From positions 1 to 64,000 of the forward strand of contig CAZRWD010000008.1 of the NCBI GenBank assembly GCA_964603785.1: a stretch of 64,000 nt of DNA, given 5' to 3'. A program made the position numbers and the translations under genes. The notes beneath the pieces are model-generated. The model had not been told where the DNA came from. It searched no databases and saw only the letters and a list, made by a program, of their open reading frames with translations. How positions within the stretch are numbered: the stretch's first letter is position 1; every line of letters begins with the position of its first letter. Positions 55,145 to 63,634 of the stretch are shown one piece after another. Source of the DNA: CAZRWD01 sp964603785 (lineage in GTDB: Bacteria; Fermentibacterota; Fermentibacteria; Fermentibacterales; Fermentibacteraceae).

Positions 55145-56492
55145 CCGGGGGGCCTCCAGAGTTGTCTTCCGCGCGGGCTTCCGCGTCGTAGAGCGGTGCG
55201 ACCGACCAGCTGCCGGGATCGAGATCCTGCAGACGACGGATTATGCCTCCCGCCCCGCCCCGGGAGCCAGCCCTGAACGAGGCTCCGTTCTCCGATCTCA
55301 CTGCCTCTCTGACGACGCAGTTCTCGTACAGCCAGTTCACGAGGCGCTCGTCGGGATCGGCGAGGACGAGATCGAACCAGTCGAGCGAGGAGTCGCGCCT
55401 GTCCCTGACCAGGACCTCCAGGTCCCCGACGCCCTCCCCCGTGAGGGCGGAGACGCAGATGCCGCCGGCCGGCCGCCCTCCGGGCGGTACCAGGTCGATC
55501 TTGTTCCAGACGGTGATCCTCTCGATGCCTCCGGCGCCGATCCTCTCCAGGGTCTCCCTAACAGACTCGAGCTGGATGTCCCTCCACGGGGAGGACGCAT
55601 CACCGACAACCAGCAGGAGGTCGGCCTCCCTCACGACCGAGAGGGTGCTCCTGAAGCTCGCCACGAGGTGCTCGGGGAGCCTCTCGACGAAGCCCACCGT
55701 GTCCGAGAGGACCATGCCCCCGGAGCTGCGTCCTGCATCGATCCTCCTCGTGGTGGAGTCGAGGGTGGCGAAGAGCCTGTCCTCGCTGTGGACGCTGGAT
55801 CCGCACATCCTGTTCAGAAGGGTGCTCTTCCCCGTGTTAGTGTAACCCGTGAGGGCGACGCGGAAGGAGCCGCCCCTCCGCCTGTCCCTGAGCTCCCTGC
55901 GGTTCGATATCTTCTCCAGCTCGTCCTCGAGCAGCCTGATCCGCCTCCGGGCCCGCCTGCGGTCGACCTCGAGCTGCGTCTCCCCCGGACCCCTGGTGCC
56001 GATCCCGCCGCCGAGCCTGGAAAAGTGGTGCCACATGCCGCTCAGCCTGGGAAGGGCGTACTTCAGCATGGCCAGCTCTATCTGGAGCCTGGCCTCGGAG
56101 GTGCGTGCCTGCCGGGCGAAGATGGCCATTATGAGCTCGGTCCTGTCGATGACCTTGCAGCCCGTGGCCTCCTCCAGGCGCGAGACCTGCGCGGGGGACA
56201 GGTTCCTGTCGAAGACGACCATGTCCACGGAGTGTGCGGCGGCGAGGGCCCGGATCTCCTCCGCCTTCCCCCTGCCCACCAGTGTTGCGGGATCGGCGGT
56301 CCTGCGATGCTGCCCGGTGATGGCCACCATCTCGCCGCCGGCGCTCGAGATGAGGGCTTCGAGCTCGGCCGCCGCTCCGGGGGAGGCCCTGTCGGACCCG
56401 AGTTCCACCGTGACCGCCAGCGCACGCTCGCGGCCGCCCTCGGAGCCTCCGGCGACGGGCTCGTCCCCGTGCCGGACGAACGGCTTCGTCAG
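55128..56492 (-). CDS. hflX: HflX-type GTPase (CTG start)
   Basis: The 454-residue ribosome-associated GTPase splits stalled or hibernating ribosomes. It shows the N-terminal HflX domain (TLVGRGKAEEIRALA, DLSPAQ-like NLSPAQVSRLEE, RTELIMAIFARQARTSEA, GPGETQLEVDRR) and the G domain: GYTNTGKSTLLN, SDTVGFVERLP, NKID. The likely start is CTG 56492, six bases behind AGGAG and overlapping the carD-like TGA as CTGA; no ATG/GTG lies before the conserved region. The Gly-rich C-terminus is extended. Confidence 0.9.
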   Translation of the reverse strand: MTKPFVRHGDEPVAGGSEGGRERALAVTVELGSDRASPGAAAELEALISSAGGEMVAITGQHRRTADPATLVGRGKAEEIRALAAAHSVDMVVFDRNLSPAQVSRLEEATGCKVIDRTELIMAIFARQARTSEARLQIELAMLKYALPRLSGMWHHFSRLGGGIGTRGPGETQLEVDRRRARRRIRLLEDELEKISNRRELRDRRRGGSFRVALTGYTNTGKSTLLNRMCGSSVHSEDRLFATLDSTTRRIDAGRSSGGMVLSDTVGFVERLPEHLVASFRSTLSVVREADLLLVVGDASSPWRDIQLESVRETLERIGAGGIERITVWNKIDLVPPGGRPAGGICVSALTGEGVGDLEVLVRDRRDSSLDWFDLVLADPDERLVNWLYENCVVREAVRSENGASFRAGSRGGAGGIIRRLQDLDPGSWSVAPLYDAEARAEDNSGGPPGGRGN

Positions 56493-56983
56493 CGAACGCT
56501 CCTGAATCCGGCGCAGCGCTCCACTATCCTCCTGGCGGAGTCGACATCCACGCGCTTGACGAGGGCGACCTCGCCGGCCAGCACGCCCACGGCCTCGGCG
56601 AGCACCCGCTTCTCGGAGGGATTGACCTTGCTGTGGCCCGCCCGCGCCACGATGTCCCTGACGGCAGTGGCCACGAGGCGGGGATCGCCGCTGTGCACCC
56701 TCTCCCTGAGGTTCTCTATCCTGCGGCGCCAGTCCCCCGGCAGCTCGTCGGGGGAGCTTCCGAGCATCTCGAGGGCCGTGTCCAGGGTGACCTCGTCGAC
56801 GATGTGCCTGAGGCCGGTGTCGCCCAGGTTCTCGACCGGGAGGAGAACGCCGGCGTTGCCTACCATGAGGTCCACCACGACGCACTCCGTGCATTCACCA
56901 GAGATGTTCTTGACCGAGATGTCGCTGATCCGACCCGCACCGTGGATCGGGTGAACGACCATGTCACTGACGACGAAAGACAT
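56489..56983 (-). CDS. CarD/CdnL-like RNA-polymerase-binding regulator
   Basis: The 164-residue protein opens with the CarD/TRCF RNA-polymerase-interaction domain (MVVHPIHGAGRISDISVKNI, then VVVDLMVGNAGVLLPVENL) and continues with a helical domain (DWRRRIENLRERVHSGD; SEKRVLAEAVGVLAGEVALV) that in CdnL contacts promoter DNA. It probably stabilises open complexes at housekeeping promoters. ATG 56983 follows AGGGGGGTC; longer starts lack a site. It lies between a pseudokinase gene and hflX. Confidence 0.88.
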   Translation of the reverse strand: MSFVVSDMVVHPIHGAGRISDISVKNISGECTECVVVDLMVGNAGVLLPVENLGDTGLRHIVDEVTLDTALEMLGSSPDELPGDWRRRIENLRERVHSGDPRLVATAVRDIVARAGHSKVNPSEKRVLAEAVGVLAGEVALVKRVDVDSARRIVERCAGFRSVR

Positions 56984-57021
56984 CTGACCCCCCTGCGGAA
57001 CACCTGGAACCATGGAAGACA

Positions 57022-58686
57022 TTACTGACCCGACATATCGTTGCGGCCGAGGAGCACCCAGATATCCGGCACGGGAACCCCGTCGGGAGGACCGGTGACC
57101 TCGTCCGGAACGGCCTGCAGCATCTGCCTCACACGGCCCTCCAGCTCGGGCATCGCCCCCGAGTCGTCCCTGTACAGGAAGGTCGTGCGGTCGAGGAGGG
57201 CGGGGATGCCGGTCTCCTCGTTCGGGATCCTGTCCCCGTCCCTTATGTCGACGACGGACACGAGGTGCTCCTCCCCGCCCAGACTGACGCTCGCGCCGTC
57301 GATCCTCCCGGCGAGCCAGGCCGCCGGTCCGAGGCCCTCGAGCGTGTACTGGAGCCCCTGGTTCACGACGTCGACGAAGACCGTGTCGACGGGGTCCAGG
57401 GGTTCGAGGAACACTCCCGGGACCGTGCCTGGATAGGACAGGTCCTCTCCCAGGAGGACGGTCATGTCCACGGGCACGATGGTCAGACCCCCGCCTCCCG
57501 AGGAGAGTTCCTCCGCGAGGCCGAGGTGGGGCATCCCCTCGGATCCCATGCCGATGCCTGCTCTCCTCACCAGGAGCAGCGACGAGGGCCTCGAGGCTCC
57601 GGTGGAGGTGTAGACGAGCGGGTAGTCTCTAGCGGGACCCGACCTGAAGCCGGACGCGGCCCCGGAGGTTCCGGTGCAGTTGGAGACCCAGAGGACGGTG
57701 CCCGTCACGGAGGCGGTCTCGGCAGGGACCGTGTCCACGGGCGCCGCTCCCGTGTCGGGCACGGTCTCGACCGTATCCGGTCCCGCTCCTTCCAGGTCAT
57801 CCGTCGAGGCTTCTCCAGAGTTGCCCGGAGTCGGCGAAAGCAGGACGAAGAGGGCGGCCGCGAGGGCGCAGGCGGCGATCAGGATCATCGGGACCAGCCC
57901 CAGCCTCCTGGACGAATGCCGGCGACGACGGCTCGCGCCAGGAGCCTCCTGATCCGGCCTGACCGCCGTCCGGCCGGCCTCGGGGGAGTCGAGCGCGGGA
58001 GGGGCGGTGAAGGGGAGGCTCCTGAGGCCGGTCAGCACCTCGGCCATGTTCGAGTACCTCTCGGAGGGCTCGTCCGGGACCATCCGCTCGACCAGGGACT
58101 TCAGCCCGGGGTCCATGTCGTTCCATGCCTCGACTACGTGACCGTGCCCGTCCCCGCCGGCGAGGAGCCTGGTCAGCAGGGTCCCGAGCGCGAAGACGTC
58201 GCTCCTGGGATCCATGGGTCTGCCGCCCGATGCCTCGGGGGCGGCGAACGGGCTGTCCGGGACGCCCCTGAGATCACCCAGGATCTGAACGCGGCCGTCG
58301 GGCGCGATGAACAGCGACTCGGGACCGAGGTAGCCGAGGACGATCCCCCTCAGGTGGAGGCTTCGGAGGGTGGTGGCGATCTCTATCGCGGCGGCGGCCG
58401 CCTCCCGTGGCGCGAGCGGACCCTCCTCGAGCCTCTCGAGCATGCTCCTGCCGCCCGTCGTCCGGAAGACGAGCACCCTCTCGCCGCTCTGGGCGCGCTT
58501 CTCGGCGGTGTGCCTGAGCAGCCCTGCGACGTCGGGCCAGACGGTCGCGGTCCCCGGATCGCCGGGCTCCCTCGCGCACGCGAGGTAGACCCCGCCCCTC
58601 ACGTCGACCCGGGCGAGGATGTAGCCTGGCTCCTCGAAGAGGATGCTCCTCACCCGGACGACCGAGGAGAGGGCTTCAGAAAGCAT
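57022..58686 (-). CDS. Membrane-spanning Ser/Thr pseudokinase with extracytoplasmic domain
   Basis: The 554-residue protein has an N-terminal protein-kinase fold (1-240): LRSLHLRGIVLGYLGPESLF replaces the catalytic HRDxKPxN loop, the Asp being Tyr and the Lys Gly; DFG reads GDLRG; yet FAAPEASGGRPMDPRSDVFALG keeps the APE and F-helix Asp. It is therefore a pseudokinase. A basic stretch and one membrane helix (LVPMILIAACALAAALFVLL) follow, then a Thr/Asp/Pro-rich linker and an outer domain with a LytR_C-like start (VLWVSNCTGTSGAASGF). It overlaps guaB by 11 bases. Confidence 0.78.
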   Translation of the reverse strand: MLSEALSSVVRVRSILFEEPGYILARVDVRGGVYLACAREPGDPGTATVWPDVAGLLRHTAEKRAQSGERVLVFRTTGGRSMLERLEEGPLAPREAAAAAIEIATTLRSLHLRGIVLGYLGPESLFIAPDGRVQILGDLRGVPDSPFAAPEASGGRPMDPRSDVFALGTLLTRLLAGGDGHGHVVEAWNDMDPGLKSLVERMVPDEPSERYSNMAEVLTGLRSLPFTAPPALDSPEAGRTAVRPDQEAPGASRRRRHSSRRLGLVPMILIAACALAAALFVLLSPTPGNSGEASTDDLEGAGPDTVETVPDTGAAPVDTVPAETASVTGTVLWVSNCTGTSGAASGFRSGPARDYPLVYTSTGASRPSSLLLVRRAGIGMGSEGMPHLGLAEELSSGGGGLTIVPVDMTVLLGEDLSYPGTVPGVFLEPLDPVDTVFVDVVNQGLQYTLEGLGPAAWLAGRIDGASVSLGGEEHLVSVVDIRDGDRIPNEETGIPALLDRTTFLYRDDSGAMPELEGRVRQMLQAVPDEVTGPPDGVPVPDIWVLLGRNDMSGQ

Positions 58687-60154
58687 CCGAGTCCATGGAG
58701 TAGTTCGGGGCCTCCTTGGTCACGATGACGTCGTGCGCATGGCTCTCGCGCAGGCCGGCGGAGGTTATCCTGACGAACCGCGCCTTCGCAGGGAGCTCCG
58801 GTATCGTCGCCGCGCCGATGTAGCCCATGCCGGACCTGAGCCCCCCCGTGAGCTGGAGCACGTAGTCCTTCAGGGGGCCCTTGAAGGGAACCATGCCCTC
58901 GATGCCTTCCGGCACGAGCTTCCTCTGCTCCATGCCCTCCTGGAAGTACCTGTCGGCGCTTCCCTCCCTCATCGCTCCTATCGAACCCATGCCTCTGTAT
59001 ATCTTGAACTTGCGGCCCTTGTAGATGATCGTCTCCCCGGGGCTCTCTGTCGTCCCGGCGAAGAGGCTGCCTATCATCACGCAGCCGGCCCCCGCGGAGA
59101 GGGCCTTCACTATGTCGCCCGAGTACTTGATGCCGCCGTCCGCAACGATGCCCACCCCCGCCGCCGAGGCCTCCCTCGAGCATTCCATGACCGCAGTGAC
59201 CTGGGCGCAGCCCACTCCCGCCACGACCCTCGTCGTGCAGATGGAGCCCGGCCCGACACCGACCTTGATGCAGTCGGCTCCGGCACCTGCGAGCTCCCTG
59301 ACCGCTTCGGGGGTGACGACGTTGCCGGCGACGATGGCTATGTCGGGATGTGCGGACCTGATGAGCCTCACCGCCTCCAGGACCCTGCTCGAATGGCCGT
59401 GCGCCGTGTCGATGAAGATGCAGTCGACCCCGGCCTCGACAAGGGCGTCCGCCCTCTCGAGACCGGAAGCCCCGACGCCCGTCGCGGCACCCACCCTGAG
59501 CCTTCCCCTGGAGTCCTTGCAGGCGTCCGGATACTCGATCGCCTTGTGGACGTCCTTGGCCGTCACGAGCCCGGTCAGCCTCATGCCCGTGTCGACCAGG
59601 GGGAGCTTCTCCAGGCGGTGGGCCCTGAGGAGCCCGAGCGCCTCTTCGGGACTCGTCCCGTGGGGGGCCGTGATGAGCCTGTCGGCCGGGGTCATCAGCT
59701 CCCTGACCGGACGGTCCAGGTCGCTCTCGAACTGGTAGTCCCTGTTGGTTAGCATGCCGGCGAGCCTGTCGCCCTCGACCACGGGGAAGCCCGACACGCC
59801 GTGCTTCTGTGCCAGGGCCAGGGCGTCGCGGAGTACGGAATCCGCGGGCAGGGTGACGGGATCGACGACGACCCCGCTCTCGGAGCGCTTGACCTTCCTC
59901 ACCTGCCCGCACTGGACCTCGAGCGGCATGTTCTTGTGTATGACGCCCATGCCGCCCTCCTGGGCGAGTGCGATGGCGAGGTCGGCCTCCGTCACCGTGT
60001 CCATCGCCGCCGAGACGATGGGGATCCTCAGGACGATGTCCCGGGCCAGCACCGTCGCGAGGTCGACCTCGGCCGGGAGCACCTCGGAGTAGCCGGGGAG
60101 GATCAGGACGTCGTCGAATGTAAGGCTCTCGGGCCAGGATTCCTGGTTTGTCAT
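58676..60154 (-). CDS. guaB: IMP dehydrogenase
   Basis: The 492-residue enzyme makes XMP from IMP, the first step to GMP, using NAD+. It has TFDDVLILPGYSEVLP at the start, two CBS domains (about 95-205), GVGPGSICTTRVVAGVG with the catalytic Cys, DGGIKYSGDIVKAL, and the flap GSADRYFQEG. Full length. It sits in a minus-strand run after the zinc-ribbon protein gene (16 bases). Confidence 0.95.
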   Translation of the reverse strand: MTNQESWPESLTFDDVLILPGYSEVLPAEVDLATVLARDIVLRIPIVSAAMDTVTEADLAIALAQEGGMGVIHKNMPLEVQCGQVRKVKRSESGVVVDPVTLPADSVLRDALALAQKHGVSGFPVVEGDRLAGMLTNRDYQFESDLDRPVRELMTPADRLITAPHGTSPEEALGLLRAHRLEKLPLVDTGMRLTGLVTAKDVHKAIEYPDACKDSRGRLRVGAATGVGASGLERADALVEAGVDCIFIDTAHGHSSRVLEAVRLIRSAHPDIAIVAGNVVTPEAVRELAGAGADCIKVGVGPGSICTTRVVAGVGCAQVTAVMECSREASAAGVGIVADGGIKYSGDIVKALSAGAGCVMIGSLFAGTTESPGETIIYKGRKFKIYRGMGSIGAMREGSADRYFQEGMEQRKLVPEGIEGMVPFKGPLKDYVLQLTGGLRSGMGYIGAATIPELPAKARFVRITSAGLRESHAHDVIVTKEAPNYSMDSDAF

Positions 60155-60170
60155 CGGATAAACCGCCGTG

Positions 60171-60524
60171 TCAGTCCGCCCAGTAGATGATCCGGCCGCA
60201 GATCGAGCAGGTCCTGACCTGCTCGTTCCTGTCGTCGGCCGAGTAGACCGAGGTCGGGAGCATGGTGAAGCAGCCGCTGCATCTGTGCTGGACCACGGGG
60301 ACCACCGCGTTGTCGTATCGTGCGGAGATCTGACCGTAGAGGGCCAGCCATCTCTTCTTGATGGACTCGGCCAGGATGTCGCGCATCTTCCTGAGCTCCT
60401 CCAGGGCCTGGTCGGCGGAGAGTCCCATGCTCTCCTCCTGCTTGCGGATGTCCGCCCTGCCCAGGTCCGCGATCATCACGTCGAGGTCGTGCAGGCTGAT
60501 CAGCTTCTCAAGATCCTGGTGCAT
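60171..60524 (-). CDS. C4 zinc-ribbon protein (CT398-like)
   Basis: The 117-residue protein has a helical first half (LISLHDLDVMIADLGRAD; DQALEELRKMRDIL) and a C-terminal zinc ribbon, HRCSGCFTMLP and RTCSICGRIIYW. This is the layout of CT398/DUF164-like hypothetical proteins, here with a shortened coiled coil. The role is unknown. It overlaps the IIA-like gene by 17 bases. Confidence 0.8.
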   Translation of the reverse strand: MHQDLEKLISLHDLDVMIADLGRADIRKQEESMGLSADQALEELRKMRDILAESIKKRWLALYGQISARYDNAVVPVVQHRCSGCFTMLPTSVYSADDRNEQVRTCSICGRIIYWAD

Positions 60525-60966
60525 CCGACCCGCCTTCCGGGAGTTCGAGGCCCAGGAGACCTGCGAGCTCGGCCGCGCTGCCTGCCGAGGTCAGCTTCTC
60601 GGGCCCGTGCAGCCTGATGTGCTCTACGAGGTGCTTGATCAGGTCCATGTGCTCCTGGGGGCCGCTGGGCTTGACCGGCGAGATGAAGAGGGTCGCGAGC
60701 CTGACGCTGTCGTCCGCCCAGGCGACGCCGCCGCTTGATCTGCCGAGGATGATGATGAAGTCGTCTACGAGGATGCTCCTGCAGTGGGGCATCGCGATGC
60801 CCGGGGCGATGCACGTGGCGCCCGCCTGCTCCCTGGCCTCGAGAGCCCTGGTGAGCATCTCCCTCGTATGCCCGCCCAGGTGCTCCGCGGCGGACATCAT
60901 CTCCGCGAGGGCGGGCTCGCGCTCGGTTGACTGGAGATTCCATACGCAGTAGCATGATCTGTTCAA
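60508..60966 (-). CDS. PTS EIIA type-2 (PtsN-like) protein
   Basis: The 152-residue protein has the mannitol/fructose-type IIA fold with its phospho-histidine in GIAMPHCRS, and LATLFISPVKPSGPQEHMDLIKHL downstream, as in nitrogen-PTS IIA. No sugar permease lies nearby, so a regulatory role is more likely. The start is TTG 60966 six bases behind AAAGGAG. It appears to be the first gene of an eight-gene minus-strand run served by the promoter at 60995-61022. Confidence 0.85.
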   Translation of the reverse strand: MNRSCYCVWNLQSTEREPALAEMMSAAEHLGGHTREMLTRALEAREQAGATCIAPGIAMPHCRSILVDDFIIILGRSSGGVAWADDSVRLATLFISPVKPSGPQEHMDLIKHLVEHIRLHGPEKLTSAGSAAELAGLLGLELPEGGSDAPGS

Positions 60967-60994
60967 GTAAAACTCCTTTACCGGCTGGTCCCCG

Positions 60995-61022
60995 AATATA
61001 GGACGGCCAGGCTTCCGCGCAA
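60995..61022 (-). promoter_or_regulatory. Promoter-like site upstream of the ptsN-like/guaB run
   Basis: On the minus strand TTGCGC (61022-61017) is followed after 16 bases by TATATT (61000-60995), about 28 bases before the TTG start at 60966. The -35 matches only in part. Confidence 0.45.
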
Positions 61023-61047
61023 AGCAGCGAACCCCCGGAGGAGACCG

Positions 61048-63627
61048 GTGTTGCAGCCCGAAGATAACGACCAGGAAAGGTCCCTACCCCATGGCCTCCC
61101 CTCAGGGGTCCCCGCCTCCGCCGGCGATCCCGGGGGCGTGACCCTCGACCCGGAGACGGAGCGGCTCCTCGACTCCTGCGGGATCGACCGGGACGCCGCG
61201 GCCCGGCTCCTTCCCGGGATGCCCGAGGGCTGCTGGCCCCTGCGGTCGGGGAGTGCCATCCTCATGGTCGGCAGGCTGGATTCGGGCGAACGGCCGGTCT
61301 TCGCATGCAGGCCGGCCTCTGGGGAGGATCTCGAGCTCCATCTCCGGCGCATGCACGGCGACGATCCCGTCATGCTCGTCGACTCGGACGGGAGGATCCA
61401 CTTCCCGGGAGCAACGCTCACGGACCTCCTCGGAGCATCCCGCGGGGAGATGTCGGACATCTCCGACATCTTCCCGTCCGCCGGCGTCGCATCCATAACC
61501 TCGTCCATGAGGGAGTTCAGGCAGTCGGGCCAGGTCCTGCCCTTCACGGTCGAAACCCTCTCGTCCCGGGGGAGGCTCTCCCTCGTGGCTTCGACGCGCC
61601 TCTCCCCGGGCAACACGGACCTGTTCGAGCTGAAGCTCTCCACCCCCACGATCGGGATGTCGGACGTCTGTCCCGTGGAGACGAGCCTCGTCGACACCAT
61701 CTTCAACAGCATACCGCTGCCCGCCATGACGATCACTTCCGAGGGCTCCATCAGGAGGGTCAACGAGGCCTTCGCGACCCTCACCGCCTCCCGCGGCATC
61801 CCCTCCCCCGTCGGCACGCACTTCTCGGGCTGGATCGCCGAGGACGAGCGGGAGGGGGTGGCCTCCATCCATTCGCAGCGCATCTCGGGCGGCATGGCGC
61901 CCTTCCGCTACATCGTCCGCACCTCCACCCTCGGCGGCACGGAGATGACATTCGAGGTGACGGCGCTCCTCCTCCCCGACGGCAGCGAGACGATGATCTT
62001 CATGCTGCCAGTAGATCCCGCGGAGGCGGGGGCGGCCTCGACAGGCACGGCGGGCGAGCTGTCGGCGATGCTCCCCGGGGTCCCCGAGTCGCAGGATCCG
62101 GCAAGGTCGATACTCGAGTTCATAAGGATAGGCACCGGGGCGTCCGGAGTCGCCCTGAGCACCTCGGGAGGCCTGCATACTGCTGGCGAGATACCGTCCG
62201 GACGGGACGGCACCCCGGAGTCCCGGGCGGCCCAGGACAGGGAGCCGGAGGTCTGGACCCGCACGGCGGACGACCTCTACACGCTGAGGCGCATCCTGAG
62301 ACTGCGAGGCGGCCTGGCCCGCATCGAAATATTCGGACTGAGGTCGGATGCGCCCTCGGGGCTCGCGGCCCTCGTGCTCTCGCTGGTGCCCGTACTGGTC
62401 GACTACTGCGAGACGGTACAGGCGCAGAAGCACATAATGCAGACCTTCTCGGCGATCCTGGAGACCTGGGACTATCTCAGGATGGGCGATGCCGGCCCCG
62501 AGCGCTTCCTGGCCAGGGCCGCGGAGGTCACGGGTTCCGATGCGATAGTGATCTGGGGTCCGCCGGGTCCCGAGGGCTCGCTCCAGGTAGTGGCCTCCCA
62601 CGGTCTTCCCGTAGAGGGGGAACCTCTCAACCTGGGTGTCGAGACATCCGCGGGCTGGGCATACACGCACAGCGAACCCGTCTATGTGGCCGACTCGGTC
62701 TCGGACGGCAGGTTCAGCGCGGCGGTCCAGGGCTTCAGGAGCGAGGTGGTGATCCCTCTCCAGAAGAGGCATGGACGGGCTTCGGGAGTCCTCCTGGCGG
62801 CGTCGAGGAGCCCCGGCGCCTTCCCCAATCCGACACCCGGCCTCTTCAGGCTGCTGTCGATCCCGCTGTCCTTCTGGCTCTTCCCCGAGAAGGGGGGTGG
62901 CGAGCCCGACTCCCGGACGAAGGCGGAGGGGGATCGGAATCTCGACCTGGAGGACGTCTTCCTCAGCCTGAGCCACAAGCTGCTGGCCCCGGGGAACGCG
63001 GTGAGGGGTTTCTGCGACCTCCTGTCGACGGGCAGGCTGGGCCCCCTCACGCCGGAGCAGGAGGAGGTTGTCTCGTCACTCTCGAGGTCGGCCGCGACGA
63101 TGTCGGGCCAGACCGAGCGGCTCGTCTCCCTCCTCCGGCTCGAGATCCAGCCGGACCGGATGGAGTCCTCCTGGGGAAGGCCGCTCGAGGTGATCGAGGC
63201 TCTCGTGCCCGAGTTCGCCGCCAGGGCCGCGGCGGATGGTCTCCAGTTCACTCTCGACGCGCCGACCGGATCCTTCACGGCCTGCTTCGACAGGACCCGC
63301 CTGGAGGAGGTCTTCAGGAACCTGGCGGACAATGCGCTGAGATACAACAGGAAGGGCGGCTCGGTCACCGCGGTGGTCCGCCTGGAGAAGACCTCCTGGA
63401 TACTCGAGGTCGAGGATACCGGGCGAGGCATACCCTCCCGCGCGCTCCCCTTCATCTTCGACAGGTTCTACCGGGGACAGGACGACGAGGGTGCGGGACT
63501 GGGCATCGGGCTGTCCATCGTGCGCAGGTTCGCCGAGCTGATGGGCGGCACCGTGAACGTCTTCAGCAGGGAGGGCAGCGGCTCCCGCTTCACCCTCAGG
63601 CTGCCGGTCAGCGGCAGGGCGGAGTGA
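61048..63627 (+). CDS. Soluble sensor histidine kinase with PAS and GAF domains
   Basis: The 859-residue protein has no membrane helix. Order: an N-terminal PAS-like region (about 100-210), a second PAS (about 220-330, ITSEGSIRRVNEAFATL), a GAF domain (about 470-620, FLARAAEVTGSDAIVIW and SVSDGRFSAAVQGF), HisKA with LSLSHKLLAPGNAVRGF (phospho-His), and a HATPase: NLADNALRYNRKGG (N box), VEDTGRGIPSRALPFIFDRFY (G1/F boxes) and GAGLGIGLSIV (G2). All catalytic boxes are intact. GTG 61048 follows GGAGGAG. No cognate regulator adjoins; the two receiver proteins at 1 and 25 kb are possible partners. Confidence 0.88.
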   Translation: MLQPEDNDQERSLPHGLPSGVPASAGDPGGVTLDPETERLLDSCGIDRDAAARLLPGMPEGCWPLRSGSAILMVGRLDSGERPVFACRPASGEDLELHLRRMHGDDPVMLVDSDGRIHFPGATLTDLLGASRGEMSDISDIFPSAGVASITSSMREFRQSGQVLPFTVETLSSRGRLSLVASTRLSPGNTDLFELKLSTPTIGMSDVCPVETSLVDTIFNSIPLPAMTITSEGSIRRVNEAFATLTASRGIPSPVGTHFSGWIAEDEREGVASIHSQRISGGMAPFRYIVRTSTLGGTEMTFEVTALLLPDGSETMIFMLPVDPAEAGAASTGTAGELSAMLPGVPESQDPARSILEFIRIGTGASGVALSTSGGLHTAGEIPSGRDGTPESRAAQDREPEVWTRTADDLYTLRRILRLRGGLARIEIFGLRSDAPSGLAALVLSLVPVLVDYCETVQAQKHIMQTFSAILETWDYLRMGDAGPERFLARAAEVTGSDAIVIWGPPGPEGSLQVVASHGLPVEGEPLNLGVETSAGWAYTHSEPVYVADSVSDGRFSAAVQGFRSEVVIPLQKRHGRASGVLLAASRSPGAFPNPTPGLFRLLSIPLSFWLFPEKGGGEPDSRTKAEGDRNLDLEDVFLSLSHKLLAPGNAVRGFCDLLSTGRLGPLTPEQEEVVSSLSRSAATMSGQTERLVSLLRLEIQPDRMESSWGRPLEVIEALVPEFAARAAADGLQFTLDAPTGSFTACFDRTRLEEVFRNLADNALRYNRKGGSVTAVVRLEKTSWILEVEDTGRGIPSRALPFIFDRFYRGQDDEGAGLGIGLSIVRRFAELMGGTVNVFSREGSGSRFTLRLPVSGRAE

Positions 63628-63634
63628 CCGCAGG

